A stretch of 64,000 bases of DNA. It comes from Jiangella sp. DSM 45060. Its GTDB lineage: Bacteria; Actinomycetota; Actinomycetes; Jiangellales; Jiangellaceae. Both the position numbers and the translations under genes were made by a program. Location of the stretch: the NCBI RefSeq assembly GCF_900105175.1, contig NZ_LT629771.1, positions 372,001-436,000 of the forward strand. Direction: 5' to 3'. Below the pieces are notes generated by a model that did not search any database, was not told the origin of the DNA, and saw only the letters and a list, made by a program, of their open reading frames with translations. This document shows positions 56,681 to 64,000 of this stretch, one piece after another. The stretch's first letter is position 1. Every line of letters begins with the position of its first letter.

Positions 56681-57747
56681 GCCGCGCCCCCGCCGAGCAG
56701 CGACTGGACCACCTGCCCGGCGGCGTGACCGTCGCCGTACGGGGTGCCCTGCGGCGCCGACGGGACCGGCCGGGTGACGGCGTCGGCGAGGTCGGCCGGC
56801 TCGGGCACCAGCACGTTCCAGCCGTCGTGCAGGGTCTCGAGCCACTCGGTCTCGGTGCGCAGCGTGCTGCACGGGCGGCCCAGCAGGTAGGCCTCCTTCT
56901 GCAGGCCGCCGGAGTCGGTGACGACGCCCGCGGAGTGCAGCACGGCCGCGACCATGCCCGGGTACGGCAGCGGCGGCGCGGTGTGCAGAGCGCTGCCCGG
57001 ACGGTCCAGCTCGATGCCGAACTCGCGGCAGCGGGCCACCAGGCGCGGGTGCGCCAGCAGCAGCACCGGCACCGGCAGCCCGGCCAGCGCCTCGACCACG
57101 GCCGTCAGCCGCTTGGGGTCGTCGGTGTTCTCGGCGCGGTGGACGGTGGCCGCGACGTAGCCGCCCGGCTCGAGGCCGGACGGCAGCTCGGGCGGGGTGT
57201 CGCGGACGGCGTCGCGGACCCGGAAGCAGACGTCCGTCATGACGTCGCCGACCCGGACGGTGCGCTCGGCGAGGCCCTCGCGGGCGAGATTCGCCACCGC
57301 GACGTCGGTGGGCGCCAGCAGGAGGTCGGCCGCATGGTCGGTCAGTACCCGATTGTGCTCTTCCGGCATCGCCCGGTTGAACGAGCGGAGCCCGGCCTCG
57401 AGGTGCGCGACGGGAAGATGGAGCTTGACCGCGGCCAGCGTTGCGGCCAGGGTGGAGTTCGTGTCGCCGTAGACGAGCACCCAGTCGGGGCGGCGGTCGG
57501 CGAGCACGCCGTCCAACGCCGCCAGCATGGCGCCGGTCTGCGTGCCGTGGCTGCCCGAGCCGATGCCCAGGTGCACGTCGGGAGCCGGGATGCGCAGGTC
57601 GGCGAAGAACACGTCGGACATGTTCGCGTCGTAGTGCTGCCCCGTGTGCACGATGACGTGCTCGTGTCCGCCCGCCGTCAAGGCCTCGGCCACGGGAGCG
57701 AGCTTGACGAATTGCGGGCGGGCTCCGACGATGCTGAGCACCTGCAT
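56677..57747 (-). CDS. Non-hydrolysing UDP-GlcNAc 2-epimerase, WecB/WbpI-like (356 aa)
   Basis: 'VLSIVGARPQFVKLAPVAEAL' and 'VHTGQHYDANMSDVFFADLRIPAPDVHLGIGSGSHGTQTG' are the family start; 'HLEAGLRSFNRAMPEEHNRVLTDHAADLLLAPT' holds catalytic residues; 'VVTDSGGLQKEAYLLGRPCSTLRTETEW' is the UDP site. In the Wbp route the epimerase (WbpI) converts the UDP-GlcNAc3NAcA product to the manno epimer; alternatively, as WecB, it acts on UDP-GlcNAc. Start ATG 57747. The dehydrogenase gene diverges 110 bp away. Confidence 0.92.
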   Translation of the reverse strand: MQVLSIVGARPQFVKLAPVAEALTAGGHEHVIVHTGQHYDANMSDVFFADLRIPAPDVHLGIGSGSHGTQTGAMLAALDGVLADRRPDWVLVYGDTNSTLAATLAAVKLHLPVAHLEAGLRSFNRAMPEEHNRVLTDHAADLLLAPTDVAVANLAREGLAERTVRVGDVMTDVCFRVRDAVRDTPPELPSGLEPGGYVAATVHRAENTDDPKRLTAVVEALAGLPVPVLLLAHPRLVARCREFGIELDRPGSALHTAPPLPYPGMVAAVLHSAGVVTDSGGLQKEAYLLGRPCSTLRTETEWLETLHDGWNVLVPEPADLADAVTRPVPSAPQGTPYGDGHAAGQVVQSLLGGGAA

Positions 57748-57857
57748 GGAAGTCCGTCCTCGAAACCTGTGCACGACCCCGACACCGGGCAAGGCCGCGA
57801 GCCAACCCCGGTAGCCTATACGCCGGACCGCATCCGCCATCACGACCGAGGTCATAC

Positions 57858-59165
57858 GTGAGAATCACCGTCGTCGCCCTGGGCAAGATAGGGCTGCCGT
57901 TAGCCGTCCAGTTCGCCACCAAGGGCCACGAGGTCATCGGCGTCGATGTCAACGAGACCGTCGTCGACCTCGTCAACAAGGGTGAAGAGCCGTTCCCCGG
58001 CGAGGACCAGCTGGCCGAGAAGCTGGCCGAGGTCGTGAGCGCCGGGCGGCTGCGGGCCACCACCGACTACGCCGACGCCGTCCCGGGCAGCGACGCCGTC
58101 GTCCTCGTGGTGCCGTTGTTCGTCGACGACACCACCGGCGAGCCCGACTTCGGGTGGATGGACTCCGCCACGCAGTCGCTGGCCGAGAACCTGACGCCGG
58201 GCACGCTCGTCTCCTACGAGACCACGCTGCCGGTCGGTACCACCCGCAACCGGTGGCGGCCGCTGATCGAGAAGGTGTCCGGGCTCACCGAGGGCACCGA
58301 CTTCCACCTGGTGTTCTCGCCCGAGCGGGTGCTCACCGGGCGGGTCTTCGCCGACCTCCGCAAGTACCCCAAGCTCATCGGCGGCCTGACGCCGGCCGGC
58401 GCCGAGCGGGCGCGGGAGTTCTACGACGCCGTCCTCGACTTCGACGACCGCCCTGACCTCCCGCGCGGCAACGGCGTCTGGGACCTCGGCAGCGCCGAGG
58501 CGGCCGAGATGGCCAAGCTCGCCGAGACCACCTACCGCGACGTCAACATCGGCCTGGCCAACCAGTTCGGCCGGTTCGCCGCCGCCAACGGCATCGACGT
58601 CTTCCAGGTCATCGAGGCGTCGAACTCGCAGCCGTACAGCCACATCCACCGGCCCGGCATCGCGGTCGGCGGCCACTGCATCCCGGTCTACCCGCGGCTG
58701 TACCTGTGGACCGACCCCGACGCCACCGTCGTCCGGGCCGCGCGCGAGGCCAACGTCGGCATGCCCGAGTACACGGTCGGCCTGGTCGAGGCCGCGGCCG
58801 GCGGCTCGGTCGACGGCCTGCGCGTGGTCGTGCTGGGCGCGGCCTACCGCGGGCGCGTCAAGGAGACCGCCTTCTCCGGCGTCTTCCCGACGGTGGCGGC
58901 GCTGCGCTCGCGGGGCGCCGAGGTGCTCGTCCACGACCCCATGTACACCGACGCCGAACTGCGCGACCTCGGCTTCTCGCCGTACCACCTCGGCGAGCCC
59001 GCCGACGCCGTCGTCGTCCAGGCCGACCACCCCGAGTACGCCGAGGTCGGCGCCACAGACGTCCCGGGCGCCAAGATCCTGGTCGACGGCCGCGACGTCA
59101 CCGACGCCGCCCGCTGGGACGGCGTCACCCGCATCGTCGTGGGCCGGGCGTCGTCACCGGCATGA
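57858..59165 (+). CDS. UDP-N-acetylhexosamine dehydrogenase, WbpA/WecC-like (435 aa)
   Basis: UDP-sugar dehydrogenase with 'RITVVALGKIGLPLAVQFATKGHEVIGVDVNETVVDLVN', 'LVVPLFVDDTTGEPDF', 'SYETTLPVGTTRN', 'FSPERVLTGRVFADLRKYPKLIGG', catalytic Cys274 in AVGGHCIPVYPRL, and 'VLGAAYRGRVKETAFSGVF'. GKIGLP and GHCIPVYP are closer to WbpA/WecC than to Ugd. It oxidises C6 of UDP-GlcNAc or UDP-ManNAc, the first step for the WbpB-E-D genes. It differs from the UDP-glucose enzyme at 32572. Confidence 0.9.
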   Translation: MRITVVALGKIGLPLAVQFATKGHEVIGVDVNETVVDLVNKGEEPFPGEDQLAEKLAEVVSAGRLRATTDYADAVPGSDAVVLVVPLFVDDTTGEPDFGWMDSATQSLAENLTPGTLVSYETTLPVGTTRNRWRPLIEKVSGLTEGTDFHLVFSPERVLTGRVFADLRKYPKLIGGLTPAGAERAREFYDAVLDFDDRPDLPRGNGVWDLGSAEAAEMAKLAETTYRDVNIGLANQFGRFAAANGIDVFQVIEASNSQPYSHIHRPGIAVGGHCIPVYPRLYLWTDPDATVVRAAREANVGMPEYTVGLVEAAAGGSVDGLRVVVLGAAYRGRVKETAFSGVFPTVAALRSRGAEVLVHDPMYTDAELRDLGFSPYHLGEPADAVVVQADHPEYAEVGATDVPGAKILVDGRDVTDAARWDGVTRIVVGRASSPA

Positions 59166-59250
59166 TCTCCGTTCCGGTGCCGGCAGGACGGGCCCCCGTG
59201 CGCCCGTCCGGCCGGCGCCCGGCGGGTCCGCGTGTGTTGGAGCGGCGTGC

Positions 59251-59340
59251 GCTGGACCCGCGGTCGCCGGATCGGCGTCTGCTGGACCCACGGTCGCCGG
59301 ATCGGCGTGCGTCCGGCCCGGCTCCGGTTCGTCGGCGCGC
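59251..59340 (+). repeat. Three tandem 30-bp units, third degenerate
   Basis: Units at 59251-59280 and 59281-59310 are 27/30 identical (core CGGTCGCCGGATCGGCGT); 59311-59340 is a diverged third. They fill the 226-bp gap between the WbpA-like gene and the promoter of the next gene. Nothing coding is apparent there. Confidence 0.75.
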
Positions 59341-59343
59341 GCT

Positions 59344-59366
59344 CTGTCAGTGCCCGCCCGTAGGGT
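59344..59366 (+). promoter_or_regulatory. RecA-NDp (PafBC-type) promoter before the GT4/module-B gene
   Basis: CTGTCAGTG (59344-59352; 8/9 match to TTGTCRGTG), exactly eight bases, then TAGGGT (59361-59366). The predicted start lies ~19 bases upstream of the ATG at 59392, with the inverted repeat GGGTGGG-T-CCCACCC across it and GGTAGGGGCGGG as Shine-Dalgarno region. This is the one copy of the motif placed exactly like a working promoter. Confidence 0.65.
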
Positions 59367-59391
59367 GGGTCCCACCCGGTAGGGGCGGGTC

Positions 59392-62007
59392 ATGACTACC
59401 GCAGAATCGAGTACGCCGAAACCACCTACGTCGGGCTCCGCCGTCGGTGGCGGCCGTCCGCACGTCGTCATGCTGGTGGCCAACGACGTCGTCACCGACA
59501 GCCGGGTCAAGAAAGAGGCGCAGGCCGTCGCCGACGCCGGGTACCGGGTCACGGTGCTGGGCGTCGCGGCCGACGGGCGGCGGTCGTTGGAGTTGCTCGG
59601 CGACGTGCTGGTGGTCCGGGTGCCCGTGGCGTTCCAGCTGCGCGACGAGCGCGACCGCAAGCGCCGCTCCCACCGCGACTGGCGCCCGCCTTACGTCGGC
59701 TATCCGGCGAAGTCGGCGCAGACGGCGCGCAAGCAGGCGCTGAAGGCCCGGCGCGTCGAGCTGAGCGGCCGTCGCGGCCTCGGCACACAGCTGGCCACCG
59801 CGCGCCTCACCGCCGCCGAGCGGGCCGCCTGGCTGCGCGCCGGCGTCGGCAACCGGGCCGACAAGCTGTTCCGGTTCGGCTGGCGGGCGTGGGACGGCGT
59901 CGCCGCGCGCACACCGTGGCCGGCCCGCTGGCGGCTGGTGCACCCGCAGGCCTACGACTACGAGCTCGCCTTCGGGCCGCTGCTCGACCAGCTCGCGCCC
60001 GACGCCGTCCACGCCCACGACATGCACGTCATCGGCGTGGCCGTGCGGGCGGCCGAGCGAGCCCGCGCCGCCGGCCGCCGGCTCCCCGTCGTCTACGACG
60101 CGCACGAGTACGTCCCCGGCCTGTCCCGCTACGGCCCCCGCACGCCGCGGTTCATCGCCGCCTGGGCCAACCACGAGCGCGAGTACATCGGCCGCGCCGA
60201 CCGCGTCGTCACCGTCAGCCCGGCCATCGCCCGCACGCTGCGGCAGCGGTACCGCCTCGACCGCGAGCCCACGGTCGTCATCAACTCGCCGAGCATGACC
60301 GAGCTCGACGGCGGTGACGTGCCCGGCCTGCGCGCCCGCGTCGGTCTCGCGGCGGACGTGCCACTGCTGGTCTACAGCGGCGGCGTCACCAAGGCGCGCG
60401 GCGTCGAGACCGCCGTCGAGGCGCTGCCGTCGCTGCCCGGCGTCCACTTGGCGGTCGTGTCCGTCCCGCACATCGAGATCGCGCCCGTGCACCAGCTGCG
60501 CGCGCTGGCCGGACGCCTGGGCGTCACCGACCGCGTCCACTTCCTCGATCCCGTGCGGCCGCACGAGGTCGTCGCGTTCCTGTCGTCGGCCGACGTCGGG
60601 CTGATCCCGATCCTGCGCTACCCCAGCCACGAGATGGCGCTGCCGAACAAGGTGTTCGAGTACGCGTTCGCCGGACTGCCGGTGGTCACCAGCGACATGC
60701 CGAGCCTGACGGAGTTCATGCGGCAGTCCGGCATCGGCGAGGTGTACCGCGTCGGCGACGCCGCCGACCTCGCCGCCAAGGTGCGCGCCGTCCTCGCCGA
60801 CCCCGCTCCGTACCGCGCCCGGCTGGAGCGGCCGGAGTTCCGCGAGGAGGTGTCCTGGGAGGGGCAGGCGCAGCACCTGCGCGAGCTGTACGCCGACCTG
60901 CTCGGGACGGCGGCCGCGGCGACGGTGCCTGCGCCGGCAGCCACGACTGCGCCCGCGACGCCGGCCGCCGCGCCGCACCTGCTCATCGGCCCGTCCAACA
61001 GCGCCGGCCAGGGCTGGCGCTGGGCGCGCGCCGTCGAACGGTACGCACCGCCGGCGACGGCCGAGAACCTCATGACCGAGTCCGGCTCGTTCGCGTTCCG
61101 CGCCGACCACGTCGTCACGGCCGAGCGGTTCCAGCACGACGCCGCCTGGGTGGTCGAGTTCGCCGACCACGTGCTGCGCACCGCCACCCACGTGCTGTTC
61201 GAGGCGGCCCGGCCGGTGCTCGGCCAGGCCCGCGGCCAGCTGTTCGTCGAGGACCTGCCGACGCTGCGGGCGGCCGGCATCGCGGCCGGGGTGATCCTGC
61301 ACGGGTCCGAGATCCGCGATCCGCGCCGGCACCGCGAGCTGTTCCGCCACTCGCCGTTCGCCGACCCCGACGACCCGCTGACGCGGCGGCTGCAGCAGGC
61401 CACCGCGGTCGTGCTCGGGCACCTGCGCGACTTCGACGGCCCGCGCCTCGTCACCACGCCCGACCTCCTCGACTTCGTCGACGGCGCGCAGTGGCTGCCG
61501 GTCGTGGTCGACGTCGACGACCTCGCCACCGACCGGCCGGTGCTGGAACGACCGGTGCCGGTGGTCCTGCACGCGCCGTCGCGTGGTGCGCTCAAGGGCT
61601 CGGCCGCCGCCGACCCCGTCCTGCGCGACCTGCACGACCGCGGCCTGATCGAGTACCGGCGCATCGAGGGCATCGCGCACACCGAGCTGATGGCCCAGCT
61701 GCGCGACGCCGACGTCGTCGTCGACCAGCTGGCGCTGGGGTCGTACGGCGTGCTGGCCTGTGAGGCGATGGCGGCCGGACGGGTCACCGTCGGGCAAGTC
61801 GCCGAGCACGTCCGGGCCGCCATTCCGGCCGAGCTGCCGATCGTCGAGGCCACGCCGGACGACCTTGGCGCCGTCGTCGAGCGGCTGGTCGCCGAGCGCG
61901 AGCCGGCCGCCAAGACGGCCTCGGCCGGCCCCGACTACGTCCGGCGGTTCCATGACGGACGGGCATCGGCGCGGGTCCTGGCGTCGTTCCTGGGCGTCGC
62001 GGACTGA
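59392..62007 (+). CDS. Two-domain glycosyltransferase: GT4 + module B (871 aa)
   Basis: Residues ~20-500 are GT4 ('VVMLVANDVVTDSRVKKEAQAVADAGYRVTVLG', 'AVHAHDMHVIGVAVRAAE', 'YDAHEYVPGLSRYGPR', 'LPNKVFEYAFAGLPVVTSDMPSLTEFM'). An Ala/Thr/Pro linker (~505-525) leads to the GPxNxAGQG module (~525-871: 'LLIGPSNSAGQGWRWARAVERY', 'ILHGSEIRDPRRHRE', 'DVVVDQLALGSYGVLACEAMAAGR'). This is the same pair of domains as the 47866 protein in the opposite order. The module-B motif is HGSEIRDPRRH rather than HGSD(I/V)RxPSRH. Likely bifunctional polymer-building enzyme; possibly damage-inducible judged by its promoter. Confidence 0.85.
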   Translation: MTTAESSTPKPPTSGSAVGGGRPHVVMLVANDVVTDSRVKKEAQAVADAGYRVTVLGVAADGRRSLELLGDVLVVRVPVAFQLRDERDRKRRSHRDWRPPYVGYPAKSAQTARKQALKARRVELSGRRGLGTQLATARLTAAERAAWLRAGVGNRADKLFRFGWRAWDGVAARTPWPARWRLVHPQAYDYELAFGPLLDQLAPDAVHAHDMHVIGVAVRAAERARAAGRRLPVVYDAHEYVPGLSRYGPRTPRFIAAWANHEREYIGRADRVVTVSPAIARTLRQRYRLDREPTVVINSPSMTELDGGDVPGLRARVGLAADVPLLVYSGGVTKARGVETAVEALPSLPGVHLAVVSVPHIEIAPVHQLRALAGRLGVTDRVHFLDPVRPHEVVAFLSSADVGLIPILRYPSHEMALPNKVFEYAFAGLPVVTSDMPSLTEFMRQSGIGEVYRVGDAADLAAKVRAVLADPAPYRARLERPEFREEVSWEGQAQHLRELYADLLGTAAAATVPAPAATTAPATPAAAPHLLIGPSNSAGQGWRWARAVERYAPPATAENLMTESGSFAFRADHVVTAERFQHDAAWVVEFADHVLRTATHVLFEAARPVLGQARGQLFVEDLPTLRAAGIAAGVILHGSEIRDPRRHRELFRHSPFADPDDPLTRRLQQATAVVLGHLRDFDGPRLVTTPDLLDFVDGAQWLPVVVDVDDLATDRPVLERPVPVVLHAPSRGALKGSAAADPVLRDLHDRGLIEYRRIEGIAHTELMAQLRDADVVVDQLALGSYGVLACEAMAAGRVTVGQVAEHVRAAIPAELPIVEATPDDLGAVVERLVAEREPAAKTASAGPDYVRRFHDGRASARVLASFLGVAD

Positions 62008-62010
62008 TCC

Positions 62011-62028
62011 GAATCGTCCGAACGATTC
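62011..62028 (+). terminator. Hairpin after the glycosyltransferase gene
   Basis: GAATCGT-CCGA-ACGATTC, a perfect 7-bp stem with 4-base loop, begins 3 bp after the stop. No T-run. Probably the end of the 59392 transcript. Confidence 0.6.
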
Positions 62029-62122
62029 ACCCCAATCGGTTGCGTGGCTCGTGTTACTGGTGAGACTGTTGTTGCATCAGTAGTCATGTGAAGCATCACA
62101 GCTGGTCTGCGGGGGACGAGTC

Positions 62123-64000
62123 GTGAAGGTCATCAACGCGGGACTGGCGGGCGCGCTCGTCGCGTTCGCGATGGCGCCGGCCGTGCCCACGTACGGCGTT
62201 CCGGAGGTGCCGCCGGCGTCGCCGCCGGCATCGGGGAGTGCGACGGCGACGCCGGACGCCGCGGCACCGGAGGACGCGTCGCCTGGCGACGCCGCGCCGG
62301 ACGAGGGCACGGCCGGAGCGGCCGACGCCGCCGAGCCGACCGCCACGAACACACCCGCCGCCACAGACACGCCGGGCGCCGCGGGCACGCCGGGTGCGCC
62401 GGGTGCTGCGGGTACGTCGGCCGCCTCGGGCGCTGCGACTGCCTCGGACGCTGCGGGTGCGTCGATCGCGGACGACCTGCAGACGATCAGCCTGCCGGTC
62501 GCGGCCGGCGGGTTCGGGCGGCTGCCCAGCCTGCCCCCCGCCCCGGGCGGCACGCCGCGCGAGTTCGCCGACCTCAGCGCGAAGATCCCGCTCGTCTACT
62601 CCGAGGAGTACACCGTCCGGCCGTTCCGGCTGGCCGCCGTCACCTGGACCGGCGCCGCTCCGGTGCGGGCGTGGGCGCGGGTGCGCTCCGACGGCGAGTG
62701 GTCGCAGTGGTACGAGCTGCCCGGAGGCGACGACCACCAGCCCGACCCCGGCACGGCCGAGGCGGCGAGCGCCCGCAACGGGACCGACCCGCTGCTGGTG
62801 CCGGCGTCGGACGGCATCCAGGTACGCGTCGACGGCGCGCAGTCGGGCGCGCGGCGACCGTCCGACCTGCGGCTGGACCTCGTCGAACCGGGCACCGCGC
62901 CGGCCGCGAGGGTCGAGGCGCCGGAGCTGACCGTCAACGGCGGCCCGACCATCTACAGCCGGGCGCAGTGGGGCGCGGACGAGTCGATGCGGGCCGATCC
63001 GCCCAGCTATGGCGAGGCGCGCGGCGCGTTCGTGCACCACACCGTCAGCGCCAACGCCTACAGCTCCGCCGACGTCCCGGCACTGATCAGGTCGATCTAC
63101 GTCTACCACGTGCGCTCGCGCGGCTGGAACGACATCGGCTACAACTTCGTCATCGACCGCTTCGGCCGCATCTGGGAGGGCCGCTACGGCGGCGTCGACC
63201 GCGCGGTCATCGGCGCGCACACCCAGGGCTACAACGACGACGCGTTCGCGGCGTCCGCGCTGGGCACCTACGAGAACACCGCGCCGCCCAGCGTCATGCT
63301 CGGCGCGTACGCGCGGCTGTTCGGGTGGAAGTTCCGCATCCACGGCATCCGCCCGCTGCGCCAGGTCAACTACGACGGCGAGGCCTGGCCGGCCATCGCC
63401 GGACACCGCGACGCCGCCGCCACCGCCTGCCCCGGCGACGCCCTCTACGCGCGGCTGAACACCATCCGGTCCGGCACGCTGCGGCAGATGGGCATCGGCG
63501 GCGACTCCACCAGCGGCCGCGACGTCAATGGCGGCGGCCGGTCCGACATCATGGCCCGGCAGCGCTCGAACGGCTCGTTCTGGCTCTGGCCCGGCAGCAC
63601 CATCGCCGGTTTCGGCAACCGCATCGCGTTCGGCACCGGCTGGTCGTCGATGATCTCCGTCGCGCTGCCCGGCGACTGGGACGGCGACGGCCACGACGAC
63701 GTCATCGCCCGCAGCGCGACCGGCGGGCTGTGGCTCTACTCCGGCCGGTCCGGCCAGGGGTTCTCGGCGCAGCGGCGCATCGGCACCGGCTGGGCCGGCT
63801 TCACCTACGTCGTCGCGCCGGGCGACTGGGACGGCGACGGCCGGGTCGACCTCATCGCGCGCCGCCGCGACGGCGTGCTCATGCTGTACCCGGGCAACGG
63901 CAGCGGCGGGTTCGGGACGGCGCGGGTCATCGGCACCGGCTGGGGCGCGTTCACCGCGATCGTCGGGGCGGGCGACTGGAACAGCGACGGCGCCGTCGAC
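62123..64000 (+). CDS. Secreted peptidoglycan-recognition/amidase-2 protein with FG-GAP repeats (3' end outside window)
   Basis: GTG 62123; signal peptide 'INAGLAGALVAFAMAPAVPTYG'. Then ~80 residues of Ala/Thr/Pro/Asp-rich spacer, a beta-sandwich-like region (~130-265), and a PGRP/amidase-2 domain (~275-445): 'YSRAQWGADESM', zinc ligands His in FVHHTVS, His in AGHRDAAATACPGD and that Cys, with 'SRGWNDIGYNFVIDRFGRIWEGRYGG'. At least three FG-GAP/VCBS repeats follow, each with a calcium-loop motif such as PGDWDGDGHDDVIAR and GTGW. N-acetylmuramoyl-L-alanine amidase acting on the wall is expected; the repeats may bind polysaccharide or form a propeller. 626 residues are in the window with no stop. 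Confidence 0.9.
   Translation, partial: MKVINAGLAGALVAFAMAPAVPTYGVPEVPPASPPASGSATATPDAAAPEDASPGDAAPDEGTAGAADAAEPTATNTPAATDTPGAAGTPGAPGAAGTSAASGAATASDAAGASIADDLQTISLPVAAGGFGRLPSLPPAPGGTPREFADLSAKIPLVYSEEYTVRPFRLAAVTWTGAAPVRAWARVRSDGEWSQWYELPGGDDHQPDPGTAEAASARNGTDPLLVPASDGIQVRVDGAQSGARRPSDLRLDLVEPGTAPAARVEAPELTVNGGPTIYSRAQWGADESMRADPPSYGEARGAFVHHTVSANAYSSADVPALIRSIYVYHVRSRGWNDIGYNFVIDRFGRIWEGRYGGVDRAVIGAHTQGYNDDAFAASALGTYENTAPPSVMLGAYARLFGWKFRIHGIRPLRQVNYDGEAWPAIAGHRDAAATACPGDALYARLNTIRSGTLRQMGIGGDSTSGRDVNGGGRSDIMARQRSNGSFWLWPGSTIAGFGNRIAFGTGWSSMISVALPGDWDGDGHDDVIARSATGGLWLYSGRSGQGFSAQRRIGTGWAGFTYVVAPGDWDGDGRVDLIARRRDGVLMLYPGNGSGGFGTARVIGTGWGAFTAIVGAGDWNSDGAVD

Noticed and set aside
1-64000. 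tRNA, rRNA, insertion sequence or prophage genes
   Set aside because: I looked for CCA-type tRNA cloverleaf sequences, transposase motifs and phage structural genes and found none I could support.

Overview
The window is very GC-rich, its codons end strongly in G or C, GTG and TTG starts are frequent, and genes are packed with ATGA/GTGA overlaps. This fits a filamentous or soil actinobacterium (Actinomycetota). The gene mix looks compatible with Jiangella- or Nocardioides-like relatives, but I cannot fix the genus from sequence alone. I see no rRNA, tRNA, CRISPR array, phage or transposase.

Region 1 (1-3.5 kb, minus) is the end of a translationally coupled four-gene operon: a kleisin-like protein, two small proteins (one with a winged helix) and a large SMC/MukB-like ATPase that runs off the left edge. 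It resembles a condensin-like (Mks/Wadjet-type) complex, but I cannot match it to a named subtype. A lipoprotein gene broken by frameshifts and an SDR oxidoreductase follow.

Region 2 (4.7-11 kb) is a sugar-uptake module: ROK regulator, ABC substrate-binding protein, two permeases and a family 3 glycoside hydrolase. Matching GGAAG-N5-(C/T)TTCC operators lie at the regulator start and upstream of the transporter. Region 3 (11-33 kb) is mixed metabolism with many local regulators: UbiA prenyltransferase, AbiEi/DUF559-like protein, an oxidoreductase plus a frameshifted hydroxypyruvate isomerase, GH5-like secreted hydrolase, ABC exporter with divergent MarR, MerR with an old yellow enzyme, desaturase with TetR, Lrp with a pyruvate-dehydrogenase-E1-like enzyme, PucR and a DadA-like oxidase, small hypothetical genes and an acyl-CoA dehydrogenase.

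Region 4 (32.5-64 kb) is a large cell-envelope polysaccharide locus. It carries UDP-glucose dehydrogenase, two LCP-family glycopolymer ligases, six or more glycosyltransferases, an ABC-2 type polysaccharide exporter, two acyltransferases, and enzymes matching the Wbp-type route to UDP-2,3-diacetamido-2,3-dideoxy-mannuronate (dehydrogenase, 3-oxidase, aminotransferase, N-acetyltransferase, 2-epimerase). Three proteins share a recurring GPxNxAGQG glycosyltransferase-like module: once alone, once N-terminal and once C-terminal to a GT4 domain, so the order is permuted. The locus ends in a peptidoglycan-recognition amidase with FG-GAP repeats that runs off the right edge.

The most unusual signals are regulatory. 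(i) Four dispersed copies of a sequence matching the LexA-independent DNA-damage promoter of actinobacteria (TTGTCRGTG-N8-TANNNT), one correctly placed to drive a glycosyltransferase and two inside a 79-bp perfect direct repeat. (ii) A methionine-rich 15-residue leader ORF followed by a textbook intrinsic terminator just upstream of a SAM hydroxide adenosyltransferase-like gene, which looks like a transcription attenuator. (iii) The four-subunit SMC operon.
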